DNA from: Citricoccus zhacaiensis
Lineage (GTDB): Bacteria; Actinomycetota; Actinomycetes; Actinomycetales; Micrococcaceae
Direction: 5' to 3'
DNA length: 50,954 nucleotides
NCBI RefSeq assembly: GCF_014645315.1
Contig: NZ_BMLQ01000013.1
Span: 1 to 50,954, forward strand
The notes under the pieces were generated by a model. That model did no database searches and was not told the origin of the DNA. It worked only from the letters and a program-made list of their open reading frames with translations. Position 1 is the stretch's first letter, and every line of letters starts with the position of its first letter. A program made the translations under genes and the position numbers. Of the stretch, positions 7,514-16,176 are shown piece by piece.

Positions 7514-9528
7514 CTACCGACACGCCGGCCGGGGTTTCCATGGGTCAACCGTCGAGCGCTGATCATCCGGAATCCGCAGCCCAGCAACGCCGATCGGGAC
7601 GGGCCTGGATCTGGCTGGTGGCGGCCTTTGTCCTCGCCACGGCCGTCGTCGCCGCCAGCGCCGCGTTTTCCGGGGCCGTCGCCGAACGCGAGACCCTGGA
7701 CCCGGGCGCCTTCGCCCGGTGGGCCCTGCCGATCGTTCTGACCGTCCATCATCTCGCGGTCGCAGTGGTGGCCGGCTGCCTACTCTTCGCGGTCGCCCTC
7801 CTGCCGCCCTGGCGTGACCGGGCAGCAGGCGCTGCCGGTGACCGAGAACAGCGGCAGGATCCCCATCCAGCCTTCACCCGCGCCATGGCCACTGCCTCCG
7901 CCGTCTCGATTGTCTGGGTATTTTCTGCGGTGGCCGTCTTCGTGCTGACCTATGCCAATCTCTCCGGGCAGCCGGTGTCCGGCAGCGAGGCGTTCGCCCG
8001 CGAGCTGGTCTACTTCGGCACCGACCTGCTCGTCGGCCAGGCTTGGGCCACCGTCGTAGCGATCGCCTTCACCGTCTGTACCCTGACCTTTCTGGTCCGG
8101 TCTCCAGTCGCCTTGGTCGCCACCACCTTTCTCGCCCTATCCACGGCCATCCCGATCTCCCTGGTCGGGCACGCAGCCGGCAGCGACGACCACTTTGCCG
8201 GCGTCGGCGCCCTGGTTGTGCACTGGCTCGGCGTCCTGGTCTGGGTGGGTGGCGTGGCCGCCCTCGTGGTCGTGGTCCCGGCATTGACCGGTTCCCAGGC
8301 CGGGGCCAACACCTCCGGTGGTGTCCCGCTGGCCAGGACGGTGTTGGAACGCTTCTCGACGCTGGCAGGTGTGGCGTTCTTCCTCGTCTTCGCCTCCGGG
8401 GTGGTCAACTCCGTGTTGCGCCTGGGGGACTGGGAGGGGCTGTTTACCCGGTACGGCCAACTGATCCTGATCAAAGCCGCCGCGACCCTGCTGCTGGGAG
8501 CCATCGGCCTAGCCCACCGCCGATGGGCCATCGGACGGCTCGAGACCGTCTCGGCCGGCCGGACGGCCTGGCGACTGGTCATCGTCGAGCTGGGCATCAT
8601 GGCCAGCATCATCGGAGTGACCGCGGCCCTGGGCCGGACCGCACCACCGGTGCCCCAGGAGATCGAACCGGCGATCACCCCGGCCGAGGTCCTCACCGGC
8701 TACCTGCTGCCCCCCGAACTGAGCTGGGACCGGTGGCTCACCGAGTGGCGCTGGGACTGGCTCTGGGTGGCCTTCGTTGCCGTCGCTGCCGCCGTCTACC
8801 TCCTCGGCGTGCGCAAGGCCCAGGTCTGGCCGTGGCAACGAACCGCCAGCTGGATGACGGGACTGGCCGTGCTGCTCTACGTCACCTGCTCGGCACCAAC
8901 CATCTACGGCATGGTCCTCTTCAGCGCCCACTCCCTCATGCTGCTGGCCCTGGCCGTTCTCGTCCCGCTGCTGCTGGTCCTCGGTGCGCCCCTGCAGCTG
9001 ATGGCCCGCACGGTCGCCCGTCGCACCGACGGCATCCGGGGCGCCCGCGAATGGGTGGACGTCGTACGCCCAGCGCTGTCATACCCGGCCCTCAATGCCG
9101 TCGTGCTGGCTGCCTCGCTCGGGCTGGTCTACTACACCCCACTCTTCCGCCTGGTGCTGGAATACTGGATCGTCCACCAAGTCGCGAACCTGTACTTCCT
9201 CGCCGTGGGATTCTGCTTCATGACCTCGGTGATCGCACCCTCCAGCGGGCGTCCGATACCGCGAACCGCTCAGATCCGCACCGCAGCGATCCTGGCCGGT
9301 GCGCTGTTGCTCTGGGCCATCGTGCTGGCCGCCGGAGTCCTCCCGGTGCTGGAGCCCGACTGGTTCGTCAACATGGCACGCACGTGGGGGCCACCGGTCA
9401 CCCTGGACCAGCAACTGGCCGGAATCTCGGTGCTGGTGGCTGGGTTCGCCCCGATGGCTTTCCTGCTGACCGCATTGATCCTGTATCGGGCCCCACGCCA
9501 TGAAAGCGCACCCAGCTCGACCTCTTGA
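7510..9528 (+). CDS. copD: CopD-CtaG fusion, copper transport / oxidase-assembly membrane protein
   Basis: Predicted copper permease that takes copper from CopC. 672 residues with about fourteen or more hydrophobic segments. The N-terminal half (to about 400) is a CopD-type domain with 'VHWLGVLVWVGGVAALVV' and 'RFSTLAGVAFFLVFASGVVN'. The C-terminal half is a CtaG-type domain with 'MVLFSAHSLMLLALAVLVP' and 'WIVHQVANLYFLAVGF'. Such fusions are common in actinobacteria. It overlaps copC by four bases. Import versus export is not decided by sequence. Confidence 0.92.
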   Translation: MTTDTPAGVSMGQPSSADHPESAAQQRRSGRAWIWLVAAFVLATAVVAASAAFSGAVAERETLDPGAFARWALPIVLTVHHLAVAVVAGCLLFAVALLPPWRDRAAGAAGDREQRQDPHPAFTRAMATASAVSIVWVFSAVAVFVLTYANLSGQPVSGSEAFARELVYFGTDLLVGQAWATVVAIAFTVCTLTFLVRSPVALVATTFLALSTAIPISLVGHAAGSDDHFAGVGALVVHWLGVLVWVGGVAALVVVVPALTGSQAGANTSGGVPLARTVLERFSTLAGVAFFLVFASGVVNSVLRLGDWEGLFTRYGQLILIKAAATLLLGAIGLAHRRWAIGRLETVSAGRTAWRLVIVELGIMASIIGVTAALGRTAPPVPQEIEPAITPAEVLTGYLLPPELSWDRWLTEWRWDWLWVAFVAVAAAVYLLGVRKAQVWPWQRTASWMTGLAVLLYVTCSAPTIYGMVLFSAHSLMLLALAVLVPLLLVLGAPLQLMARTVARRTDGIRGAREWVDVVRPALSYPALNAVVLAASLGLVYYTPLFRLVLEYWIVHQVANLYFLAVGFCFMTSVIAPSSGRPIPRTAQIRTAAILAGALLLWAIVLAAGVLPVLEPDWFVNMARTWGPPVTLDQQLAGISVLVAGFAPMAFLLTALILYRAPRHESAPSSTS

Positions 9529-9671
9529 AGCGACCCGGGTGCATACCGGTCCTGCATCACCATTACAGCGAGAGGTGGCCTTCCCGGTTCTTCCATGGGA
9601 CCAGCATCCGAAAGCCCCAGAGGTCTGTCGGTTCGGCACGACGATTCCAAGTAACGCCGTACGGGGATATC

Positions 9672-9687
9672 ATCGTCGTATGACGAT
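9672..9687. promoter_or_regulatory. Inverted repeat over the arsR-type start codon, probable operator
   Basis: ATCGTC-GTAT-GACGAT is a perfect 6-bp inverted repeat that contains the ATG at 9680. TATCAT just upstream (9668-9673) can serve as the -10 box of a leaderless transcript. An autoregulatory ArsR/SmtB site here is plausible. Confidence 0.45.
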
Positions 9688-10057
9688 TTATCCTCTGCAT
9701 GCCGAGTCTGCGGGCTTGAAGGACCGTGGTGCCTATGCGGCGTTGTTCCACGCCCTGTCTGAGCCGACCCGTCTGGCACTGTTGGAGCACCTGGCCACCG
9801 GTGAGCACCGGGTGCGGGACCTCGTGGACCACATGCATCTGGCTCAGTCCACGGTGAGTAAGCACCTGGCCTGCCTGCGGGACTGCGGGTTGGTCACGGT
9901 ACGCGCAGAGGGGCGGTCCTCGTGGTTCCGCCTGGCCGATCCGGGCCGGCTGGCCGAACTCATGGCGATTGCGGACGAGCTGCTCAGCGCCTCAGGTGTC
10001 GCACTATCGCTGCGCGACCATCACGATCACGATGAACTGGCCGCCGGGGAGGGCTGA
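9680..10057 (+). CDS. ArsR/SmtB-family metal-sensing repressor
   Basis: Metal-dissociated transcriptional repressor, probably Zn/Cd-type because it is coupled to a CDF exporter. 125 residues. The winged-helix domain covers about 20-95 ('SEPTRLALLEHLATG', recognition helix 'AQSTVSKHLACLRDCGLV', wing 'VRAEGRSSWFRL'). The C-terminal 'RDHHDHDE' is His/Asp-rich, like the alpha-5 metal site of SmtB/CzrA members; the ELCxC alpha-3 site of ArsR/CadC is absent. The frame is open upstream to 9500, but the domain begins after 9680. The stop overlaps the next gene (ATGG/TGA), forming a regulator-exporter operon. Confidence 0.9.
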   Translation: MTIYPLHAESAGLKDRGAYAALFHALSEPTRLALLEHLATGEHRVRDLVDHMHLAQSTVSKHLACLRDCGLVTVRAEGRSSWFRLADPGRLAELMAIADELLSASGVALSLRDHHDHDELAAGEG

Positions 10058-10992
10058 TGGGCGCCGGACACAATCATGGCCAGGTGCCGCAGCGAGCCGA
10101 CCGGGGGATGCGCCGCCGGCTGCTCGTCGCTTTCGGCCTGACTGCGGTCATCGTGGTGGCCCAGGCCGTCGGCAGCGTGGTCACCGGCAGCCTGGCCCTC
10201 CTGACCGACACCGCCCATGCCGTGGGCGACGCCTCCGGGCTGCTGGTGGCCGTCATCGCCGCGACCATGATGCTGCGCCCAGCGAACAGCAACCGGACAT
10301 GGGGATTCGCCCGGATCGAGGTCGTCGCCGCTCTCGGTCAGGCAGCTTTGCTGCTCGTGGTTGGCACCTATGCCGCCGTCGAAGGCATCCGCCGGCTCTT
10401 CGAACCCCAGGAGGTGCCCGGCACCGAACTGCTGGTCTTCGGCATCGTTGGGCTAGTCGCCAACATCGCCGCCATCGCGGTGCTGGCAACCAGCCGGGGT
10501 GCGAACTTCAACATGCGCGCCGCGTTCCTAGAGGTCTTCAACGACGCCCTTGGGTCGTTGGGGGTGATCATCGCTGCCATCGTCATCAACACCACCGGAT
10601 TCCAACAGGCCGACACCATCGCTGCCCTGTTCATCGCCGCCCTGATCGTTCCCCGCGCCTTCATGCTTCTGCGAGAGACCGTGCGGGTGCTCATGGAGTT
10701 CACCCCCAAGGGGGTGGACCTGGACGAGGTTCGGACCCACATCCTGGAACTGGACCACGTCCGCGAGGTCCACGATCTGCACGCTTCAATGATCGGCACC
10801 GGCCAGCCAGTCATCACTGCCCACGTCGTCGTCGATGACCGGTGTTTCGAATCCGGACATGCCCCGCAGGTCCTGGAAACGATGCAGGCCTGTTTGCGGG
10901 AACACTTCCCAGTCTCTTTCGACCACGCCACCATCCAGCTCGAGACCGCCGAGCTGCGAGGACGGGAATCGGGCGCAGTCCAACATGCCTGA
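10057..10992 (+). CDS. czcD: Cation diffusion facilitator (CDF/CzcD-type) metal exporter
   Basis: Proton-antiport exporter of Zn2+, Cd2+ or Co2+. 311 residues: a short His-containing N-terminus ('GAGHNHG'), six hydrophobic helices and a cytosolic C-terminal domain (about 205-300). The helix-2 site 'DTAHAVGD' has the expected HxxxD. In helix 5, the usual HxxxD is 'LEVFNDALGS', so Glu stands where His is common; this occurs in some actinobacterial CDFs and may change metal preference. It overlaps the ArsR gene by one base. Confidence 0.92.
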   Translation: MGAGHNHGQVPQRADRGMRRRLLVAFGLTAVIVVAQAVGSVVTGSLALLTDTAHAVGDASGLLVAVIAATMMLRPANSNRTWGFARIEVVAALGQAALLLVVGTYAAVEGIRRLFEPQEVPGTELLVFGIVGLVANIAAIAVLATSRGANFNMRAAFLEVFNDALGSLGVIIAAIVINTTGFQQADTIAALFIAALIVPRAFMLLRETVRVLMEFTPKGVDLDEVRTHILELDHVREVHDLHASMIGTGQPVITAHVVVDDRCFESGHAPQVLETMQACLREHFPVSFDHATIQLETAELRGRESGAVQHA

Positions 10993-11096
10993 AACGAAAT
11001 AATTACCCCCACGGGGTTCTCACCGACGCGACAATAAGCAGTCGATAATAGTCCGACGCTGACGTCCGCGACAGGCGAATCCGAGTCAAGGCCGGT

Positions 11097-11442
11097 GGGG
11101 TTCCTCGCCTGCTCGGAACACCACAGGCGGGCGGCCGCAAGCGGCCGGCTGTTTTGTCCTGGTCCGCCGGAACGGCGTCGACCAGGACGCCGGCCCTGAC
11201 GGGCCGGATCTTCTTCGTTTTTTGCTGCTGTCCTTCGGATGATGCGCCCCGGCTCCACCGGCACAAGCCCCTCCTGCGTCGGGGCCGGTTCCCCCGGAAA
11301 CTTCCGGTCGGCGCTCCCTCGTTCCTCGGTCGCTTCTTTCCTCCCGGAACTTTCCTCCTCCACCGCCCTACGGGTTGATGCCGGCTCCGTCCGGGGCAGC
11401 TCACTGCGTTTCGCCAGCAGGCAAAAAAATACGGGGGAACGA
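11097..11442 (+). repeat. R1: ~350-bp structured leader element upstream of DUF4192 operon
   Basis: Non-coding element strongly similar to R2 (30274-30630, opposite strand). In order: a GGCCGC-AA-GCGGCC hairpin (11133-11146); a 33-base hairpin with stems GTCCTGGTC/GACCAGGAC and CGCCG/CGGCG (11156-11188); CCGGCCC-TGAC-GGGCCGG (11190-11207). A ~200-base domain follows, closed by a long-range pairing of TTTTTTGC-TGCTG (11218-11230) with CAGCAGGCAAAAAA (11415-11428). Stems are kept between copies while loops vary. It ends about 50 bp before the DUF4192 ATG. No transposase, terminal repeat or coding bias. Large leader RNA or ssDNA promoter are both possible readings. Confidence 0.75.
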
Positions 11443-11494
11443 CGAAGCGCGGGGCTGGCACCGCGACCCCCTTCACCTATCCGTGGAGGAAGAA

Positions 11495-12463
11495 ATGACC
11501 ACCTTTACCGCTACCACCATCGCTGATGTTCTCGACTACGCCGCCGGAGTTCTCGGCCTACGGCCCACCCATTCGCTGGTCGTGCTGCCGATGCAGGACA
11601 ACGCCTTGGGCCCGGTGCTCCGCACCGATGCCCCCGGCACTGACGTTCCGGCGCAGACCGTGGCGGACTCGATCATCGAGAACCTGTCTCACGCCCTCGC
11701 AGATGGCGCGCTGTTTATCGGGTTCGACGCGGACCCGGCCGTGGTCCAGGCCGTGGCCGAGGCCATGACCAAGCGCGGCCTGCCAATCCACGAAACGATC
11801 CACGTGGCTGGCAACCACTACACCGCGTTCCACGGGACCGAGGGGGAATGGAACCCCGGACAGACCGCGATCGGCCTGGAAACCGCCTACAACCGGGACG
11901 AACGCGACCAGATCCCCGAGTTGCCCACCCCTGCAGGGTTGGCGGCAGAGCCCGCACTGACCGAGCGGGCCCGGCTGGTGCGCACGGACCATGCGGAAGC
12001 CATGACCGAAGTCCGGGGCCTGTGGGCTACCGTCCTGGCCGGAGCCGAGCCGACCCCCGCCCAGATCCGCACCTTGCGGGCCGCGTTCAGCCTCTACGAG
12101 TCCCGGGACCGCCTGCACGCAGACACCTACGGGGCCGGAGACGGGCCCGGGTGGGAAGCGATCTTCACCGGCGACCCGGGCGAGCCGGTGGTATGGGGGA
12201 AGGTCGAAGCCGGAGAGGCCGCCCTGCGCCTGCTGGTCACGCACGCCGACACCGTTGAGGCCGCACACCTGTTGGCCCTGCTGGCACACATCTACTGGAT
12301 GCAGGGACGCGGCACCGCCGCCGGACGAACCGCAGATCGAGCCTGCGAATCCGACGCAGACAACACGTTCGCCCGACTGATCTCCCACCTGACGAACGCC
12401 GGAAAGCTGGCCCCGGTCGCCCGCGACCGAGACCGGGCATGGTCCACGAACCGGCCCCAGTGA
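11495..12463 (+). CDS. DUF4192 domain protein
   Basis: Function unknown; DUF4192 proteins are common on actinobacterial plasmids and chromosomes. 322 residues, beginning 'TTFTATTIADVLDYAAGVLG' with the family's typical 'RPTHSLVVLPM' strand (about 23-33). The C-terminal third resembles a helical TPR-like repeat ('AAHLLALLAHIYWMQGRG', 'AAGRTADRACESDADNTF'). The ATG at 11495 follows GGAGGAAG; the longer frame from 11375 lies within leader element R1 and is rejected as coding. Expression is likely driven through R1. Cytosolic, no membrane segments. Confidence 0.85.
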   Translation: MTTFTATTIADVLDYAAGVLGLRPTHSLVVLPMQDNALGPVLRTDAPGTDVPAQTVADSIIENLSHALADGALFIGFDADPAVVQAVAEAMTKRGLPIHETIHVAGNHYTAFHGTEGEWNPGQTAIGLETAYNRDERDQIPELPTPAGLAAEPALTERARLVRTDHAEAMTEVRGLWATVLAGAEPTPAQIRTLRAAFSLYESRDRLHADTYGAGDGPGWEAIFTGDPGEPVVWGKVEAGEAALRLLVTHADTVEAAHLLALLAHIYWMQGRGTAAGRTADRACESDADNTFARLISHLTNAGKLAPVARDRDRAWSTNRPQ

Positions 12464-12572
12464 TCCCAACCCGGTAACCCGGGGGCGGGGTTATCCACAG
12501 GATGACCCCGTCCCCGGGCGCGACCACCGGGAACCTGCCTACGCTGGGAACAGCCCAACAGCAGGAGCACTA

Positions 12573-12608
12573 GCAGGGACCCCCCGCCCTCCCGGCGGGA
12601 CTCCCTGC
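12573..12608 (+). promoter_or_regulatory. Strong two-part hairpin in the leader of the 12636 gene
   Basis: GCAGGGA (12573-12579) pairs with TCCCTGC (12602-12608) and, inside, CCCGCC (12583-12588) pairs with GGCGGG (12594-12599). It lies 27 bp before the next start codon and could be an attenuator or a terminator for the DUF4192 transcript. Confidence 0.45.
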
Positions 12609-12635
12609 CAAGCGCCACCCACACCAGGAGCCCCC

Positions 12636-13151
12636 ATGAGCGCCACCCCCCACACCATGGCAGGCATGGCCGCCGCCCGCGTCAGCGAGCTGCCCCTGGC
12701 GGCCATCACGATCTACCGTGCCGAACTGCGCGAGGCCCGACGCCCCTCCGGGGCACGGGCACGCACCGGCCTAGCGCTACGCCTGGAAGCAACGATCGCA
12801 ACTCTCTTGGCCGCCGGCTACGCCGCCGCCCACGACCAACCCTGGGCGGCCGTTCCCCTCGGGCTCATCAACCTCGCGATAGTGGCTGGCCCCTTGGCGA
12901 TCACCGCCCTACCAGACTGGATCGCGTGGACTGACAGTAACGGTCACGCCGTGACGATCACCGACCCCAACGCCAAGCCCATCGGGTACTGGAGTCTCGC
13001 TCCAGACCCGAGCGCAACCGGGAGCCAAGTCGAGGCGCACCTAACGGCCATGCTCGAGGGAACGTCACCCGCCGCCGCGACACGGGTGGATCTATTTACC
13101 GCCGAGCGGCACACCGCCCCACCATGGGATACCCGCCACCACACGAACTAA
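12636..13151 (+). CDS. Hypothetical membrane-associated protein, 171 residues
   Basis: No family recognised. The N-terminal third is basic and amphipathic (to about 45), followed by one or two hydrophobic helices (about 50-66 and 70-90). The C-terminal soluble part contains 'SNGHAVTITDPNAKPIGYW' and ends with a His-containing tail. Normal high-GC third-position bias supports coding. It lies 170 bp after the DUF4192 gene, probably the same transcription unit unless the 12573 hairpin terminates it, and is followed by a strong hairpin. Plasmid-backbone hypothetical. Confidence 0.7.
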   Translation: MSATPHTMAGMAAARVSELPLAAITIYRAELREARRPSGARARTGLALRLEATIATLLAAGYAAAHDQPWAAVPLGLINLAIVAGPLAITALPDWIAWTDSNGHAVTITDPNAKPIGYWSLAPDPSATGSQVEAHLTAMLEGTSPAAATRVDLFTAERHTAPPWDTRHHTN

Positions 13152-13201
13152 ACTCAACCCTCCGTACCCCTCCACGGGTACCGGCCCCACAAGGGCCACC
13201 A

Positions 13202-13231
13202 CCGGCCCCGGGTTTCGTCGCCCGGGGCCGG
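13202..13231 (+). terminator. Strong GC hairpin after the 12636 gene
   Basis: CCGGCCCCGGG and CCCGGGGCCGG are a perfect 11-bp inverted repeat with an 8-base loop, about 50 bp after the stop and before the convergent PDDEXK gene. No T-run follows, as is common for actinobacterial terminators. Confidence 0.6.
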
Positions 13232-13324
13232 CCATGCGATAGACCCGGTGACACTGCGGCCACTCCTTGCAAGACACAGCAGCCACCACGGGGGAGCGCC
13301 CCCGGAGTTCCTCGAAGCCGGGGC

Positions 13325-14368
13325 CTAGGATTCCTCGTCAGGTAACGCGTCCAGAGCGGCGATGAGCTGGTCCTCCGCAGGGACCAGATTCCGGTCGGCC
13401 GCCGGCAGTTGATCGTAGGTGTAGGCGGAAACCGCCAGTGGTGACGTTGACCGACCCAAGGCGTATCGGACGGTGTGGTCGTTCTTGCTGCCGCAAATCA
13501 GGATCCCCACCGTGGGCGCGTGAGCCTCGCGCTTGAGCAGGTCATCAACCAGGGCGACGTAGAAGTTCAGCTTGCCGGCATACTCCGGTTGGAACTTGCC
13601 AGTCTTGAGCTCGATGACGAAGCAACGCAGCTGCTCGACGTGGAAGAACAACAGGTCGATGTAGAAGTCATCTCCGTCCACCTCGAGGTGCACCTGACGC
13701 CCCACGAAAGCGAAGCCGTGCCCCAGCTCCCACAACGTCTCGGCGATCCGGTCCATCAGGGCCTGCTCCAGATCACGCTCTGCAACAGCTCCGGACAAGC
13801 CCAAGAACTCAAAGGAATACGGGTCCTTGGCGACCTGCTGCGCCAACTCGGAATCCGGGGCCGCCAGATGGGTGCCGAAGTTCGACGGGGCGGTGCCGGA
13901 ACGCTCCAGGGACCGGTTCATGATCATGTTCATCAACACATTCCGCGACCACCCATGCTCCACGGCCGCGGCAGCATAACGGTCCCGCGCCGACACGGCA
14001 TCGAGCTTATCCAGCAGGACGCGGACGTGGCCCCACGGCAAATGTCCCACAGGCTGTGGGACATTTGGGTCCCAGTCCGGCCACGCCGCGGCGAAAGCCC
14101 GCATGTAGAACAGGTTGCTGCGGGAGAAACCCGTCATCTGGGGGAACTCAGCCCGCAGATCCTGGGCCAACCGGCCAATGACCCCGCTACCCCAGCCCTG
14201 GTGTTGTTGCCGGGTCAGGCTGTCCCGCCCGATCCTCCAGTAGAGCCCGAGCAGGTCCGTGTTGACCCGACGCAAAGTTTGTAGACGGGCGCCCCGGACG
14301 TGCTACTTCAGCCAGGCTAGAAAGGCCGGGTAATCATCGGGCAGGGCGAGCTCAGCGGGATCAGTCAC
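13325..14368 (-). pseudogene. PDDEXK nuclease domain protein (DUF1016/YhcG type), amber codon near N-terminus
   Basis: Predicted DNA-binding nuclease-fold protein of the YhcG/DUF1016 family. Starting from GTG at 14368 the frame reads a family-like N-terminus ending 'PAFLAWLK', then a TAG at 14305-14303, then 'HVRGARLQTLRRVNTDLLG' in the same frame. A GAG or CAG to TAG change is the simplest cause. The remaining open frame (14275 to 13325, 316 residues from an internal ATG) has the DUF1016 N-terminal helical domain and the C-terminal nuclease core: 'DDFYIDLLFFH' (Asp), 'CFVIELKTGKFQPEYAGKLN' (ExK). It may still be made from the internal start, but a full-length product needs suppression. Confidence 0.8.
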
Positions 14369-14874
14369 GGACCGCATCCTATCGACGAAGGCCAGTGCCT
14401 AACCGTTGAGCTCCCGCGTAGTGCGATCAACATTTGGAACGCCACGAACAGTCAACAACCTGGACCGCTGCCGCCCACTAGAGGACTGTGGCGATCCCTC
14501 TCGAAAGAACGGCCGCTACAGTCCTCCAATGGTCAGCACCAGACAGAAGATGGTCAGGAGAGCAAAAGCTCGAACGCAAATGGACCGAGAAGAAAGATAC
14601 TCGCCCCAGTCCACGTGACCCATCGGGGGAGAGGTAGGCGCCGGGCCAACATCAGATTGACCCACATGAAGACGGGCACAAGAATCAGCAGCCATGCTGC
14701 GCCGATACTCAACCCCAGACCCGGGGAATCCAACTGGCGATAACCGATAGGACCGAAATAGTGAAGCAGGGCGAGATAGGCCATCCCCAACGGAACATAA
14801 CTCACCAGCCCGAACATCAGTGAATCGCCCTGGGTTTCTTGGAGACTCCTGACCTTGGAAACGAGGATGGGGTT

Positions 14875-15219
14875 ATGCCGAAGGACATCTCGCAGGATCA
14901 GCCGACCACGCGTCGGTACAGCGCGGAGGAGAAGGCCGCGGCGGTACGCATGGTCCGTACCCTGCGCGCTGAGCTGGGTACCACTCAGGGCACCGTGAAG
15001 CGGGTGGCTGAACAGCTCGGTTACGGGACGGAGTCGGTGCGGACCTGGGTCAAGCAGGCCGACGTCGATGACGGCCACACTCCGGGCGTCACCACCGATG
15101 AGGCCGCGAGAATGCTGGCTTTGGAGCAGGAGAATCGCGAGTTGCGCCGCGCCAACGAAATTCTCAAGAGGGCTGCTTCTTTCTTCGGGGCGGAGCTCGA
15201 CCGCCAACACAAGAGATAG
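14875..15219 (+). CDS. IS3-family transposase OrfA
   Basis: DNA-binding subunit of an IS3-family transposase, 114 residues from ATG 14875. The helix-turn-helix (about 15-60, 'YSAEEKAAAVRMVRTL', 'RVAEQLGYGTESVRTWVKQ') and a leucine-zipper-like C-terminus ('MLALEQENRELRRANEILKR') are typical. The frame is open to 14839. OrfB lies in the -1 frame and overlaps its end, so OrfAB would be made by programmed frameshifting near the pyrimidine run at 15177-15186. Intact. Confidence 0.88.
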   Translation: MPKDISQDQPTTRRYSAEEKAAAVRMVRTLRAELGTTQGTVKRVAEQLGYGTESVRTWVKQADVDDGHTPGVTTDEAARMLALEQENRELRRANEILKRAASFFGAELDRQHKR

Positions 15220-15920
15220 TCGCCTTCATCGACGCCAACCGGCACGAGTTCTTCGATGGCCACAAGCTCGGAGTCGAGCCCATCTGCACCGCCCTGCGCC
15301 AAGCAGGAGTGCAGGTGGCTCCGAGCACGTACTACTCCGCGAAGTCCCGTGCACCCTCCGTGCGATCGAAACGGGATGCGGTGATGGCCCCGATCGTGCG
15401 GCAGCTGTGGGAGGAGAACTACCGGGTCTACGGGGCTCGGAAGATCTGGAAGGCCGCCCAGCGCGCCGGCCACCAGATCGGACGGGACCAGGTGGCCCGT
15501 CTCATGAGTGCCGAGGGAATCGAAGGAGTGCGACGAACCAAGAGGGTACGGACCACCCGCCCGGATCCTGAAGCGCCCCGTCACCCTGACCTGGTGGGCC
15601 GACAGTTCACCGCCGAGACGCCAAACCAGCTGTGGGTCACCGACCTGACCTATGTGCCGACCTGGGCCGGCGTCGCCTACGTGTGCTTCATCATCGACGC
15701 CTGCTCGCGCGCGATTGTCGGCTGGCGGGTCGCCTCGCACATGCGGACCTCCATGGTCCTGGATGCAATCGAGATGGCCCGCTGGTCCCGCGGCACCACA
15801 CTGACCGGCTTGCGCTGCCATAGCGATGCAGGATCGCAATTCACATCGATTCGCTACGGGGAGCGGCTGGCCGAGATCGGGGCGGTGCCCTCGATCGGCA
15901 CCGTCGGCGACAGCTACGAT

Positions 15921-16176
15921 TGTCAGTCTGTTTCTGCCGCGTCCCGCAAGGATGAGGTAGTCCTGGCCGGAGTGTTCTGACCCTTGCTTACGATTGGCCC
16001 GTAGGGTGCCTTGGCGTTGATCTGTCGAGCCTCCGGCCGGGCGCAGTACCGCTGCCGCCGGATCGGGCGTGACCTGATAGGAGCCTGGAGCCTCGTCAAA
16101 GCGTCCCCATGACAGTCCTGTCCACCCGCCGGCGACAGCGTGAGACCACGCTAACCGGTGAAGGAGACAGCACCCC
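15921..16176 (+). ncRNA. Candidate IS110 bridge RNA region
   Basis: IS110-group elements encode a bridge RNA in the non-coding end upstream of the transposase; this is established for IS621. Here the 256 bp before the ATG carry short matches to the reconstructed target. GATAGGAGC at 16076-16084 equals the nine bases across the target junction (GAT at 15918-15920 joined to AGGAGC at 17255-17260). TACGAT at 15989-15994 equals the six bases ending at the core. Assignment of the guide arms is inference; I could not fold the RNA. Confidence 0.5.

Noticed and set aside
11097-11494. R1 as the N-terminal coding part of the DUF4192 gene (frame open from 11375)
   Set aside because: R2 has the same DNA before an unrelated gene, and the shared part has no common reading frame; a strong ribosome-binding site precedes ATG 11495.
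14554-15210. A 218-residue membrane protein reading through the IS3 left end
   Set aside because: The N-terminal part is antisense to IS3 orfA; the true upstream part of this gene is on the other side of the IS at 17535-17630.
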